Source: HGM12998 sp900756495
GTDB lineage: Bacteria; Bacillota; Clostridia; Oscillospirales; Oscillospiraceae
Length of the DNA: 64,000 nucleotides
Direction of reading: 5' to 3'
NCBI GenBank assembly: GCA_958477305.1
Contig: CAUEFI010000010.1
Span: 1-64,000 of the forward strand
Positions within the stretch are counted from its first letter, which is position 1, and each line of letters begins with the position of its first letter. The notes under the pieces are model-generated. The model searched no databases, was not told the origin of the DNA, and was given only the letters and a program-made list of their open reading frames with translations. Made by a program: the position numbers and the translations under genes. Below are positions 1 to 7,453 of this stretch, piece after piece.

Positions 1-2
1 TC

Positions 3-203
3 CTCTCCTGCGCCCTCTTCCCCCAGGTGGCCCCCAAGTTCCTCCTCTGGCGCAACGACCCCAGCCACAATCCTCCCCCGGCTCCTCCCCTGGCCAGCCC
101 GCCCTCCACTCCCCACTCCGGCTCTGCTCCCACGCCTCCACCCGCTCCCTCCGCTGCCCCCGCCGGCACTCGCTCCCTCTTCGTCCAGGACCTCTCCAGA
201 TGA
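3..203 (+). CDS. C-terminal end of oxaloacetate decarboxylase/pyruvate carboxylase B-type subunit (partial)
   Basis: Open from the left edge, 66 residues then TGA at 201-203. The first residues (LSCALFPQVAPKFL) match the end of the carboxyltransferase domain of the OadA/PycB family, where an ALFPQV motif is common. A proline/alanine/serine-rich linker of about 35 residues follows, as it does before the biotinyl domain in full-length members. Here the frame stops just after the linker (ending FVQDLSR) with no AMKM biotin motif, so the biotin carrier is either a separate gene or lost. The rest of the gene is outside the window. Identity rests on one short motif; a perfect hairpin terminator follows 44 bases downstream. 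Confidence 0.5.
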   Translation, partial: LSCALFPQVAPKFLLWRNDPSHNPPPAPPLASPPSTPHSGSAPTPPPAPSAAPAGTRSLFVQDLSR

Positions 204-246
204 ACTCCGGGGCGGCGGCAGTGATAACTACCGTACACCAGCTAGA

Positions 247-287
247 AGCCGGAGCGGCGCAGCATAAGCTGCGCCGCTCCGGCTTTT
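247..287 (+). terminator. Rho-independent terminator
   Basis: A perfect 17-bp GC-rich stem (247-263 with 268-284), loop ATAA, followed by a short T run. It closes the transcript of the preceding carboxyltransferase-like gene. Confidence 0.85.
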
Positions 288-614
288 CCGCCGTTTCCTT
301 TTATTCCTCTTTCCCGCCCTTGATAATTTCCACATACCCTTCGTCTGCATTCACTATGACCTGTTCCCGCTTCGGCGGCATCTCTATCAAATTTTCTGAT
401 GTGCACCGCAAGCGTATTGAATCTTCGTATTAGACGAACCAGTATTCCCATGCTATAATAGGAACACCGCCAATTGTGGAGCCGCCGTCCCATTGGCGGA
501 TGAAGTGTTTCCTCTCTGCATGCGCGGCTATGTCTCCACATCCCATGCCTGGCGGCACACGCTTTTCCCTGTGCTGCAACAGCGGCGGCGGCATAACAGC
601 CTTGGAGGGACGCT
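288..614. other. Intergenic region with possible promoter and leader hairpin
   Basis: No convincing gene. An extended -10 element (TGC TATAAT, 451-459) lies 156 bases before the next start but has no good -35. The possible leader contains an 8-bp hairpin (467-474 with 492-499). A 26-codon minus-strand frame (301-381, MPPKREQVIVNADEGYVEII...) reads like natural protein but has no ribosome binding site; it may be the remnant of a lost gene. Confidence 0.35.
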
Positions 615-1655
615 ATGAATCTCGATCTGCTCAAAATGAGCCTCTCACAGATGAAGGAGATCAGACCTATAGGCCGGACGGCGGACATTGGGGGCTGCAC
701 CTGCCATGTTATGGGCTTTGTCCTCCATACTGACGGCTCGCTTCGCCTGCTGCTTCTAACTTACGACCCGAGCCTCCAGGAGCACACAGAGCCGGAAGCG
801 TTTCAAGGCTCCAGCCCGGCGGCCGCTCCGGAGACAAACCGAACCCAGCTCCGCGGCGGACAGACACCGGCGCCCCATCTCTCTTTCTGTGGTCCTGTGG
901 AGCGCGTCTCCATCGGCGGGCAGAGCTTTACCACTGATCAGAGCGAGTCGGCACTCTGCAGTGATGCGCCGTGGGAAAGCGCCGTGCTTTTTACCCGTTT
1001 TCTGCTGGCGGGCTGGGAGCCCGCCGGAATCGACACCCGAAACCTGGACTATGTATCTCTGACTACGCTGAACTTGGACGGATCCTACCGCGTGATCCCC
1101 GAGGTGGATCCGGCCGTCCCTTTCCGCTTCGCCATGCGTATGGGTTCAAGGCGGCGTCTGGTGGAATACCCCATTGCACTGACGGTAGGCGAAGATTACC
1201 CTGCCAGACTGGAGTTTCCCGGGCAAAGCACCGGTGCGCCGCTCTGGGTTCAGATCAATCGGGTCTACCTGTGCGATGTGTGGGCTGAAATGGAGCGGCT
1301 TTTCTCCGATCCCCGTATGAGAGAGTACGCTTCAGAGGAGGTTTTGGCCCAGGAGAAGCGGCGGTTTGAGGCCTCTTTTGCCCCGTCATGTCCCAGGGGA
1401 ATGTGCTTCCCGGTCATTGAATATGAGTGCGAGGAAGGTCTCTCCTTCCAGTTTTACAGCAGCCGTTGGCTGTCCGCCTCTCCCTCCCCCTCTGATCCTT
1501 GCACCGGGATCCTTATGCGTCCCGATCGCTCTGCCGGCAGGCTTGGCCTGCCCCTGAAAGCCTCTGTCATCCAAGAGCCGGTATCCAGAGATACTGCGCT
1601 GGTGGAAGCCGAACTCTTCTGCTGTTACGACCGCGGAGAGGATATACTGATTTGA
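615..1655 (+). CDS. Uncharacterised protein heading the sulfur/selenium operon
   Basis: 346 residues; I do not recognise a family. The start is supported by GGAGG at 605-609. Visible traits are a GGCTC pair of cysteines near residue 28, further cysteines spread through the protein (about 12 in all), a low-complexity Ala/Pro/Thr stretch around residues 60-85, and no signal peptide or membrane segment. It ends 43 bases before the dehydratase activase and shares its strand, so it is probably the first gene of that operon. Cysteine richness and context suggest, without proving, a role tied to the redox enzymes downstream. Confidence 0.6.
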   Translation: MNLDLLKMSLSQMKEIRPIGRTADIGGCTCHVMGFVLHTDGSLRLLLLTYDPSLQEHTEPEAFQGSSPAAAPETNRTQLRGGQTPAPHLSFCGPVERVSIGGQSFTTDQSESALCSDAPWESAVLFTRFLLAGWEPAGIDTRNLDYVSLTTLNLDGSYRVIPEVDPAVPFRFAMRMGSRRRLVEYPIALTVGEDYPARLEFPGQSTGAPLWVQINRVYLCDVWAEMERLFSDPRMREYASEEVLAQEKRRFEASFAPSCPRGMCFPVIEYECEEGLSFQFYSSRWLSASPSPSDPCTGILMRPDRSAGRLGLPLKASVIQEPVSRDTALVEAELFCCYDRGEDILI

Positions 1656-1698
1656 ATCTGCCTCTTTCTGAGCGATTTTTTGACCAATGGGGGCGCTT

Positions 1699-2472
1699 AT
1701 GTACTATATCGGAATTGATATCGGCTCCACCTGTGCCAAGGCTGTGGTGGTGGACGAGCGCAGTTCTATCCTCTGCCGCCTGGCACAGCCAACCGGCTGG
1801 AACAGTGCCGACGCGGCCCAGCGGCTCCGCTGCGGCTTGGCGGACCAGGGCTGGGATCCGGAGGCTTTCCCCTGCGTAGCTACCGGCTATGGCCGGATTT
1901 CCGTGCCTTACGCGGACAAGTGCCTCACAGAGATTTCCTGCCACGGCATGGGGGCCGCTCATCTGCACGGCTTGGCGTGTCTGACTGTCATTGATATCGG
2001 CGGGCAGGACACCAAAATGATTCGGGTGGAACAGGGCGCAGTCCGCGATTTTCTGATGAATGACAAATGTTCAGCAGGTACCGGCCGTTTTCTGGAGGTC
2101 ATGGCCAATACACTGGCGGTGAGCCCTGAGGAGCTGTGCCGGATGGCCGCCTGCGGAGGCGGGATTTCCATCAGCTCCATGTGCACAGTCTTCGCCGAGT
2201 CCGAGGTGGTCGGCCTGATTGGGCGGGGAGAACAGCGGGAGAACATCGCCTTCGCGGTGGTGGACTCTATTGTGAAAAAAACAGCCGCTCAGGCTGGACG
2301 CCTGGAGGCCTCCGGCCCCATCTGTCTGACCGGCGGGCTCAGCAGTTGTACAGATTTTTGTTCCGCACTGTCCACCGCGCTGGGAAAGCCGGTTCTGACC
2401 AGCGGCGACGGACGCTATGCCGGAGCGGTAGGCGCAGCCCTACATGCGCAGAAAATAGGAGGTCATGGCTGA
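1699..2472 (+). CDS. 2-hydroxyacyl-CoA dehydratase activase / double-cubane protein reductase (BcrAD/BadFG ATPase)
   Basis: 257 residues of the ASKHA-fold ATPase family that activates 2-hydroxyacyl-CoA dehydratases and double-cubane cluster proteins (YjiL type). The N-terminus IGIDIGSTCAKAVVVD is the phosphate-1 loop; NDKCSAGTGRFLEVMA (near residue 120) and SISSMCTVFAESEVV (near residue 160) hold the two cysteines by which each subunit of the homodimer binds the shared [4Fe-4S] cluster. ATP hydrolysis drives low-potential electron transfer to the partner protein. The start at 1699 is chosen because MYYIGIDIGST aligns with family N-termini; an in-frame ATG at 1687 lacks a ribosome binding site. 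The stop overlaps the next start by one base (TGATG), so the two are translationally coupled. Confidence 0.9.
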   Translation: MYYIGIDIGSTCAKAVVVDERSSILCRLAQPTGWNSADAAQRLRCGLADQGWDPEAFPCVATGYGRISVPYADKCLTEISCHGMGAAHLHGLACLTVIDIGGQDTKMIRVEQGAVRDFLMNDKCSAGTGRFLEVMANTLAVSPEELCRMAACGGGISISSMCTVFAESEVVGLIGRGEQRENIAFAVVDSIVKKTAAQAGRLEASGPICLTGGLSSCTDFCSALSTALGKPVLTSGDGRYAGAVGAALHAQKIGGHG

Positions 2473-3623
2473 TGGAGTGTCATCTTCCCCCACGCTTTGA
2501 AGCGCTGAGCGAAGCCAGGAGGGCCGGCTTCCTCCGGGTCAAGGAGCTCAAGGAGGCCGGCAGTAGAATTGCCGGTATCTTCTGTACATTTACTCCGTTG
2601 GAAATTTTGGATGCGGCCGGAATCACCCCGGTCAGCCTGTGCGGCATGAGTGCGGAGACAATTCCCGACGCCGAGGCTTTCCTGCCCAAAAACCTGTGCC
2701 CGCTGATCAAATCCAGCTTTGGGTTTGCCGTCTCCGACAAGTGTCCCTATACCTATTTTGCAGACCTCATTGTAGGCGAGACAACCTGCGACGGCAAAAA
2801 GAAAATGTTTGAGCTGCTTGGTGAGCGGAAGGACACTTACATTCTCCACCTGCCCCAGGGCTTGGGGCACGAGGACGCACTGGAATTCTGGACAAGGGAG
2901 CTGTGGCGTTTCCTCACCTTCCTGGAGGAGAAATTCAGCCTCTCCATTACGGAGGAGGCCCTGCGCCGTGCAGCGGCTGTCCGCAACCAGGAGCGGAGGG
3001 CCCGCTGCGCACTGATGGAACTCCAGAAGCAAATCCCTCCACCCACGACCGGCTATATGCTCTATCAAACTCTGGATGGGCTGGGGTTTCAGTTTGACCG
3101 CCAAGCCGCCATTAATCTGGTGGAGGATTTGACTCAAGAGCTTCAGGCCGGCTATATATCCGGCCGCCGTCCCGTCTCTCTGTCGCAAAAACGAATTTTA
3201 ATTACCGGCTGTCCCATCGGCGGCGTGCTGGACAAGACTGTGAAGGCCATTGAGGAAAAGGGCGGCGTGGTGGTCTGCTTTGAAAACTGTTCGGGTATGA
3301 AAGCCGCGCTTCAAATGGTGGACACCCAGGCCGAGGACATCATGCGGGCCATTGCCGCCCGCTATCTGGAAATTGGATGCGCCGTCATAACGCCGGACCA
3401 AAAACGGATGGAACTTCTGCCCCGGCTGATGGAGGAATACCAGGTAGAAGGCATTGTTGAGATCGATCTCCAGGCCTGCACCCCCTACTGTGTGGAGGCC
3501 TCCACCGTCCGCCGCCTGGCGGAGCAGCTGGGCGTTCCCTATCTCTCATTGGAGACCGACTATTCTGCCGCTGACAGCGGACAGCTCTCCACCCGTATGG
3601 AGGCTTTTTTGGAACTTTTATAA
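2472..3623 (+). CDS. 2-hydroxyacyl-CoA dehydratase D-component family / double-cubane cluster protein
   Basis: 383 residues, the usual length of the single-subunit YjiM/HgdB-like family that carries a [8Fe-9S] double-cubane cluster. Conserved cysteines sit in IFCTFTPLEILDAAG, KSSFGFAVSDKCPYTYFAD and GETTCDGKKKMFELL in the N-terminal half, and in FENCSGMK and QACTPYCVEA in the C-terminal half, as expected for cluster ligands. The start is set by AGGAGG at 2458-2463 and the one-base overlap with the activase; the open frame runs on upstream but that part is not coding. True substrates of this family are poorly known. Its place beside YedF, a desulfurase-like enzyme and DUF3343 argues for reductive chemistry on a sulfur or selenium compound rather than amino acid fermentation. 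Confidence 0.85.
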   Translation: MECHLPPRFEALSEARRAGFLRVKELKEAGSRIAGIFCTFTPLEILDAAGITPVSLCGMSAETIPDAEAFLPKNLCPLIKSSFGFAVSDKCPYTYFADLIVGETTCDGKKKMFELLGERKDTYILHLPQGLGHEDALEFWTRELWRFLTFLEEKFSLSITEEALRRAAAVRNQERRARCALMELQKQIPPPTTGYMLYQTLDGLGFQFDRQAAINLVEDLTQELQAGYISGRRPVSLSQKRILITGCPIGGVLDKTVKAIEEKGGVVVCFENCSGMKAALQMVDTQAEDIMRAIAARYLEIGCAVITPDQKRMELLPRLMEEYQVEGIVEIDLQACTPYCVEASTVRRLAEQLGVPYLSLETDYSAADSGQLSTRMEAFLELL

Positions 3624-3639
3624 TTCAGGAGGCATTCTT

Positions 3640-4254
3640 ATGGCAAACACGATTGTAAATGCAATTGGCGACACCTGCCCCATTCCCGTCATCAAGGCCA
3701 ACAAGGCGCTGAAGGAGATGGAAGAGCCCGGCGTTCTGGAGATCCATGTTGACAACGAAATGGCTGTACAGAACTTGAAGCGGCTGGCCTCTTCCAAGGG
3801 GCTGGCGTCTTCCAGTGAGCAACTGGAGGACAAGCATTTTGCCGTCACCTTCCAGGTCACTTCACTCCCAAAAGACGCCTTGGAGGACGAGGCTCCTCCC
3901 TGCGCCGAGGATGTGCACAGAAACACGGTAGTCGCCATCAGCTCCGCCGCCATGGGCCGCGGGGATGACGAATTGGGCCGCACCCTGATGAAGGGCTTTC
4001 TCTATGCTCTGACCCAGCTGGAGGAGCTGCCGCGGACCATTCTGTTCTATAACGGAGGCGCCGCTCTCTCGACCGAGGGCTCGGAGTCCCTGGAGGATCT
4101 GCGGCATATGGAGGCCCAGGGGGTAGAGATCCTGACCTGCGGGACCTGTCTGAATTTCTATGGCCTCTCCGACAAGCTGGCTGTAGGCAAGGTTACCAAT
4201 ATGTACACCATTGTGGAGAAGCTCAACGCCGCCGCCAAAATCATACAGCCATGA
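3640..4254 (+). CDS. yedF: YedF family sulfurtransferase-like selenium metabolism protein
   Basis: 204 residues with two domains: an N-terminal TusA-like domain containing the CPIP motif (DTCPIPVIKANKAL, residues 12-25) and a C-terminal DsrE-like domain with a cysteine pair in ILTCGTCLNFYGL (near residue 167). This architecture is typical of the YedF family found beside selenium-handling genes in Clostridia. TusA-type proteins pass persulfide sulfur (or selenium) from cysteine desulfurases to acceptors. A good AGGAGG precedes the ATG. The stop overlaps the next start (ATGA), linking it to the desulfurase-like gene. Confidence 0.88.
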   Translation: MANTIVNAIGDTCPIPVIKANKALKEMEEPGVLEIHVDNEMAVQNLKRLASSKGLASSSEQLEDKHFAVTFQVTSLPKDALEDEAPPCAEDVHRNTVVAISSAAMGRGDDELGRTLMKGFLYALTQLEELPRTILFYNGGAALSTEGSESLEDLRHMEAQGVEILTCGTCLNFYGLSDKLAVGKVTNMYTIVEKLNAAAKIIQP

Positions 4255-5384
4255 TCTATCTGGACAACGCCGCCACCACCCTCCGCAAGCCTCCCTGCGT
4301 GGTACAGGCCGTGACCGAGGCGCTGTGTTCCCTGGGCAATTCCGCCCGCGGCACCCATAGCGGAAGCCTGGACGCCGCCCGGACCGTCTATAGCACAAGG
4401 ACAAAGCTGGCCGCGCTCTTTGGCTGTCCTTCCGCCGAACAGGTGGTCTTTACCGCCAATTCCACACAGGCCCTGAATATGGCCCTCTGCGGCCTTTTGG
4501 AACACGGCGACCATGTGATCTCCACCGACCTGGAGCACAACTCCGTGCTACGCCCCCTGTACCGCCTGGAACAGGAGCGGAACGTCGCCCTCAGCTTTGT
4601 ACCCGCTGACCGGAACGGGCAGCTAAACTATGACGCCTTTGAGGCTCTGGTCCGCCCTGAAACCAGAGCCGTAGTCTGTACCCACGCCTCCAACCTCACC
4701 GGTGATCTCGTAGATCTGGACCGGGTAGGCGCCTTTGCCCGCACGCACGGTCTGACGCTGATCGTGGACGCCTCTCAGACTGCCGGCGTTTTTCCCATCG
4801 ACATGACGTCCTCCGGCATCGGTATTCTCTGCTTTACCGGGCACAAGAGCCTGATGGGGCCGCAGGGTACCGGCGGACTGTGCCTGGCCGATGGGGTGTC
4901 GCTGCGCCCTTGGGCTGTGGGCGGCACCGGCGTAAAAACCTTTGACCGCTTTCAGCCGGAGGACTACCCCGTCAGGCTGGAGGCCGGAACCCTCAATGGC
5001 CATGGCATCGCGGGGCTCTCCGCCGCTGTGGACTTCATTCAGGCCACAGGCATAGACTGCATCCGCGCTCATGAGCAGGCTCTGGCCCGCCGCTTCTATG
5101 AGGGCGTCCGCAGTCTTCCCGGCATCAGACTGTATGGGGATTTTTCCCGGGAGCGGGCGCCGGTGGTCGCGCTGAATCTGGGGGATTACGACTCGGCCGC
5201 TGTAGCTGACGAGCTCTCCGAGACCTACGGTATTGCCACCCGCCCCGGCGGTCACTGCGCCCCCCGGCTGCACGCCGCCCTCGGCACAAAGGAGCAGGGA
5301 GCTGTGCGCTTCAGCTTTTCCTGGTTTAATACGGAAGCGGAGACCGACGAGGCAATTCGCGCCTTAAAGGAGCTGGCCCAATGA
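4251..5384 (+). CDS. Cysteine desulfurase-like PLP enzyme (aminotransferase class V, EF2568 type)
   Basis: 377 residues of the class V aminotransferase fold. MIYLDNAATTLRKP at the N-terminus is the family signature; the PLP-binding lysine is in CFTGHKSLMGPQGTGG (near residue 200) and a conserved cysteine region GGHCAPRLHAALGT lies near the C-terminus, matching the group related to SufS/selenocysteine lyase. This subgroup commonly neighbours yedF and selenium-dependent hydroxylase genes. Likely role: release of sulfur or selenium from cysteine or selenocysteine and transfer to YedF. Overlaps both yedF (4 bases) and the DUF3343 gene (4 bases), indicating tight coupling. Confidence 0.88.
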   Translation: MIYLDNAATTLRKPPCVVQAVTEALCSLGNSARGTHSGSLDAARTVYSTRTKLAALFGCPSAEQVVFTANSTQALNMALCGLLEHGDHVISTDLEHNSVLRPLYRLEQERNVALSFVPADRNGQLNYDAFEALVRPETRAVVCTHASNLTGDLVDLDRVGAFARTHGLTLIVDASQTAGVFPIDMTSSGIGILCFTGHKSLMGPQGTGGLCLADGVSLRPWAVGGTGVKTFDRFQPEDYPVRLEAGTLNGHGIAGLSAAVDFIQATGIDCIRAHEQALARRFYEGVRSLPGIRLYGDFSRERAPVVALNLGDYDSAAVADELSETYGIATRPGGHCAPRLHAALGTKEQGAVRFSFSWFNTEAETDEAIRALKELAQ

Positions 5385-5617
5385 GAGAAAAACAGCTCAG
5401 ACTGATCCTGACCTTTTCCACCACTACGGCGGCCATGTCTATGGAGCAGGCCTGCCGCACGGCGGGCGCGCCGGGCAGGCTGATTCCCGTTCCCCGGGAA
5501 ATTACCGCTGGGTGCGGCATGGCTTGGTCTGCCCCGCCCGAAACGCGCGAGCTGCTTTCACGGATCGCCCAGGAGGCGGGGATTTCGTTTTCCGGCGTAT
5601 ATGAACAGATGATATAA
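5381..5617 (+). CDS. DUF3343 putative Se/S carrier-like protein
   Basis: 78 residues. The pattern of a short alpha/beta protein with FSTTTAAMSMEQACRTAG early and VPREITAGCGMAW in the middle is that of DUF3343, a small family regularly next to YedF and EF2568-type enzymes and annotated as a putative selenium or sulfur carrier. The single cysteine in TAGCGMAW would be the carrier residue. It starts inside the preceding stop (ATGA) and is the last gene of the operon; a strong terminator begins 11 bases after the stop. Confidence 0.8.
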   Translation: MREKQLRLILTFSTTTAAMSMEQACRTAGAPGRLIPVPREITAGCGMAWSAPPETRELLSRIAQEAGISFSGVYEQMI

Positions 5618-5627
5618 GCGTTCTGCT

Positions 5628-5671
5628 ATGAAAAGCTGGCCTACCCTCAGAGGGGTAGGTCAGCTTTTCAT
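5628..5671 (+). terminator. Terminator of the sulfur/selenium operon
   Basis: Arms 5628-5646 and 5653-5671 form a 19-bp stem with one mismatch and a 6-base loop, followed by a T-rich tract. Confidence 0.85.
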
Positions 5672-5721
5672 CATATGAATTATTTTGATTTTTATGTATT
5701 TTTCAGTTTTATAATGTATAA

Positions 5722-5796
5722 TTGACATATTTTCAAATTCTGATATAATAGAACACGCCAAATTCATATGATGAATTAGACGTGTTCTATTATATC
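5722..5796 (+). promoter_or_regulatory. Promoter with overlapping long inverted repeat, sugar-acid operon
   Basis: TTGACA (5722-5727), 16-base spacer, TATAAT (5744-5749). The -10 lies inside the left arm of a perfect 16-bp inverted repeat (5742-5757 with 5781-5796). A second nested palindrome, AATTCAT with ATGAATT, occupies the centre. The repeat could be an operator covering the -10 and start site, or a 5' hairpin in the transcript. The GntR regulator at the end of the operon is the natural candidate to bind it. Confidence 0.8.
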
Positions 5797-5819
5797 AACA
5801 AAAAGGCGTGTGATGGAGT

Positions 5820-6779
5820 ATGGCAGCATATCGGATATGCGTAAGCGACGAGCGTCACGACAGCTATGACATCGAGCGGGAGCTTCTCGCGTCTGCCGGC
5901 GCAGAATTGGTATTATGTCAATGCGCTACCGACGAGGATATTGTCCGCTTCTGCGCTGATGCCGACGGCATTTTGCTGGATATGGCTCCTTTGACTGCCC
6001 ACGCCGTAGCGGGGCTGAAGCGCTGCAAAGTCGTCAGCCGCTATGGTGTGGGCTATGACAACGTAGATGTGGCGGCCTGTACGGCCAGAGGCATTCAGGT
6101 AACCAATGTACCGGATTACTGCGCAGAGGATGTGGCGGAGCACGCCCTGGCCCTGATGCTCTCCTGCCTGCGGGACGTAGCCCGCAGAGACCGTCTGATC
6201 CGCCAGGGCAAATGGAACCTGCAGCGCTTCAGCTTTCGCCTGGAGGGCAAGGTATTGGGTGTAATCGGATTTGGCCGTATCGCCCGGGCATTGGTCCGCA
6301 AGTGCTCCGGACTGGGTTTCTCGAGGATTCTGGCATATGATCCCTATGTTTCGTCTGAGACCTGCACCGCATCAGGTGTCGTTAAGGCGGATCTGGAGGA
6401 GGTCCTGAAGCAGTCCGACCTCATCTCCCTGCACATGCCGGTCACCGCAGAGACGGCCGGCATCATCGGACAACAGGCGCTGTCTCTTATGAAACCTACC
6501 TCCATCCTGGTGAATACCGGACGGGGCCCTCTGGTGGACGATGCCGCCCTGATAGAGGCCCTGCGCGGCCGCAAAATTCTCTGTGCGGGGCTGGACACAC
6601 ATAACCAGGAACCGCTGCCGGACGACTCGCCGTATTTCCGGCTCGACAATGTAATCCTTACCGATCACACCGCTTACAGCACCGCCGAGGCCGTACAGGA
6701 TTTAAAGGCCAAGGCGGCCCAAAATATCGTCAGCGTCTTAACCGGGGCGGCCCCCGCCTACCCGGTCAACCAACTGTAA
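5820..6779 (+). CDS. D-isomer specific 2-hydroxyacid dehydrogenase (SerA/CtBP-like)
   Basis: 319 residues. The NAD-binding loop is VLGVIGFGRIARALVRK (near residue 142), and the catalytic Arg, Glu and His are in VNTGRGPLVDDAAL, THNQEPLPDDSP and LTDHTAYST. An N-terminal substrate domain contains VVSRYGVGYDNVDV. This is the phosphoglycerate dehydrogenase/CtBP-like branch that reduces 2-keto acids or oxidises 2-hydroxy acids with NAD(P). First gene of an operon with KDPG aldolase and KDG kinase, so a sugar-acid substrate (for example an aldonate or a 2-keto-aldonate) is more likely than serine biosynthesis. The C-terminal ACT domain of true SerA is absent. Confidence 0.85.
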   Translation: MAAYRICVSDERHDSYDIERELLASAGAELVLCQCATDEDIVRFCADADGILLDMAPLTAHAVAGLKRCKVVSRYGVGYDNVDVAACTARGIQVTNVPDYCAEDVAEHALALMLSCLRDVARRDRLIRQGKWNLQRFSFRLEGKVLGVIGFGRIARALVRKCSGLGFSRILAYDPYVSSETCTASGVVKADLEEVLKQSDLISLHMPVTAETAGIIGQQALSLMKPTSILVNTGRGPLVDDAALIEALRGRKILCAGLDTHNQEPLPDDSPYFRLDNVILTDHTAYSTAEAVQDLKAKAAQNIVSVLTGAAPAYPVNQL

Positions 6780-6793
6780 CGGAGGATCCCTCA

Positions 6794-7453
6794 ATGGATG
6801 TACTGGACAGGATTTCTCAAAGCGCATTAATTCCCGTAGTGGTGCTTGATAATTCCGAGGACGCCCTTCCCACTGCCAATGCACTGCTCTCCGGCGGTGT
6901 GGACGTGATGGAAATTACCTTCCGTACCGATGCTGCGGCCGCAGCAATCCACACCGTCTCGGAGCGCTGCCCCGCTATGCTCGTGGGTGCCGGAACGGTG
7001 CTTAATCTGGAGCAGTGCCGCCGTGCGGTGGAACTGGGCGCCCGCTTCCTCGTCTCACCCGGCTTTGACCCTGCCATCGTCCGCTGGTGTGTAGACAGAG
7101 GCGTGACCATCATTCCAGGCTGTGTCACCCCCAGCGAGATCATGTCCGCCATAGCGATGGGGCTCCGGGTGGTCAAATTCTTCCCGGCCAACATCTATGG
7201 CGGCCTGGAGGCCATGAAGGCGCTGTCAGCCCCCTTTGGCAGCATCCGATTTATCCCCACCGGCGGAGTCGGGCCCCGCAATGTGGGCTCCTACAGCGCC
7301 GCCCCCTTTGTGCATGCCGTCGGCGGCAGTTGGATCTGTTCCAAGGCGGATATTGCCGCAGGAAATTTTGACATCATCACAACCTTGTGCCGGGAGGCCC
7401 GCCAGGCCATCGACCAGGCACGAAACGAGCATCAGGGAGGGACGCAACCGTGA
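6794..7453 (+). CDS. eda: 2-dehydro-3-deoxyphosphogluconate aldolase (KDPG/KHG aldolase)
   Basis: 219 residues, the standard length of this class I aldolase, which cleaves KDPG to pyruvate and glyceraldehyde 3-phosphate. The Schiff-base lysine is in LRVVKFFPANIYGG (near residue 133), the catalytic Glu in VMEITFRTD (near residue 38), and the phosphate-binding glycines in FIPTGGVGPRN. Good GGAGG before the ATG. The stop overlaps the kinase start (GTGA), consistent with coupled synthesis of the enzyme that supplies its substrate. Confidence 0.92.
   Translation: MDVLDRISQSALIPVVVLDNSEDALPTANALLSGGVDVMEITFRTDAAAAAIHTVSERCPAMLVGAGTVLNLEQCRRAVELGARFLVSPGFDPAIVRWCVDRGVTIIPGCVTPSEIMSAIAMGLRVVKFFPANIYGGLEAMKALSAPFGSIRFIPTGGVGPRNVGSYSAAPFVHAVGGSWICSKADIAAGNFDIITTLCREARQAIDQARNEHQGGTQP

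Noticed and set aside
451..614. Riboswitch before the sulfur/selenium operon
   Set aside because: One 8-bp hairpin is visible but no known riboswitch core could be recognised.
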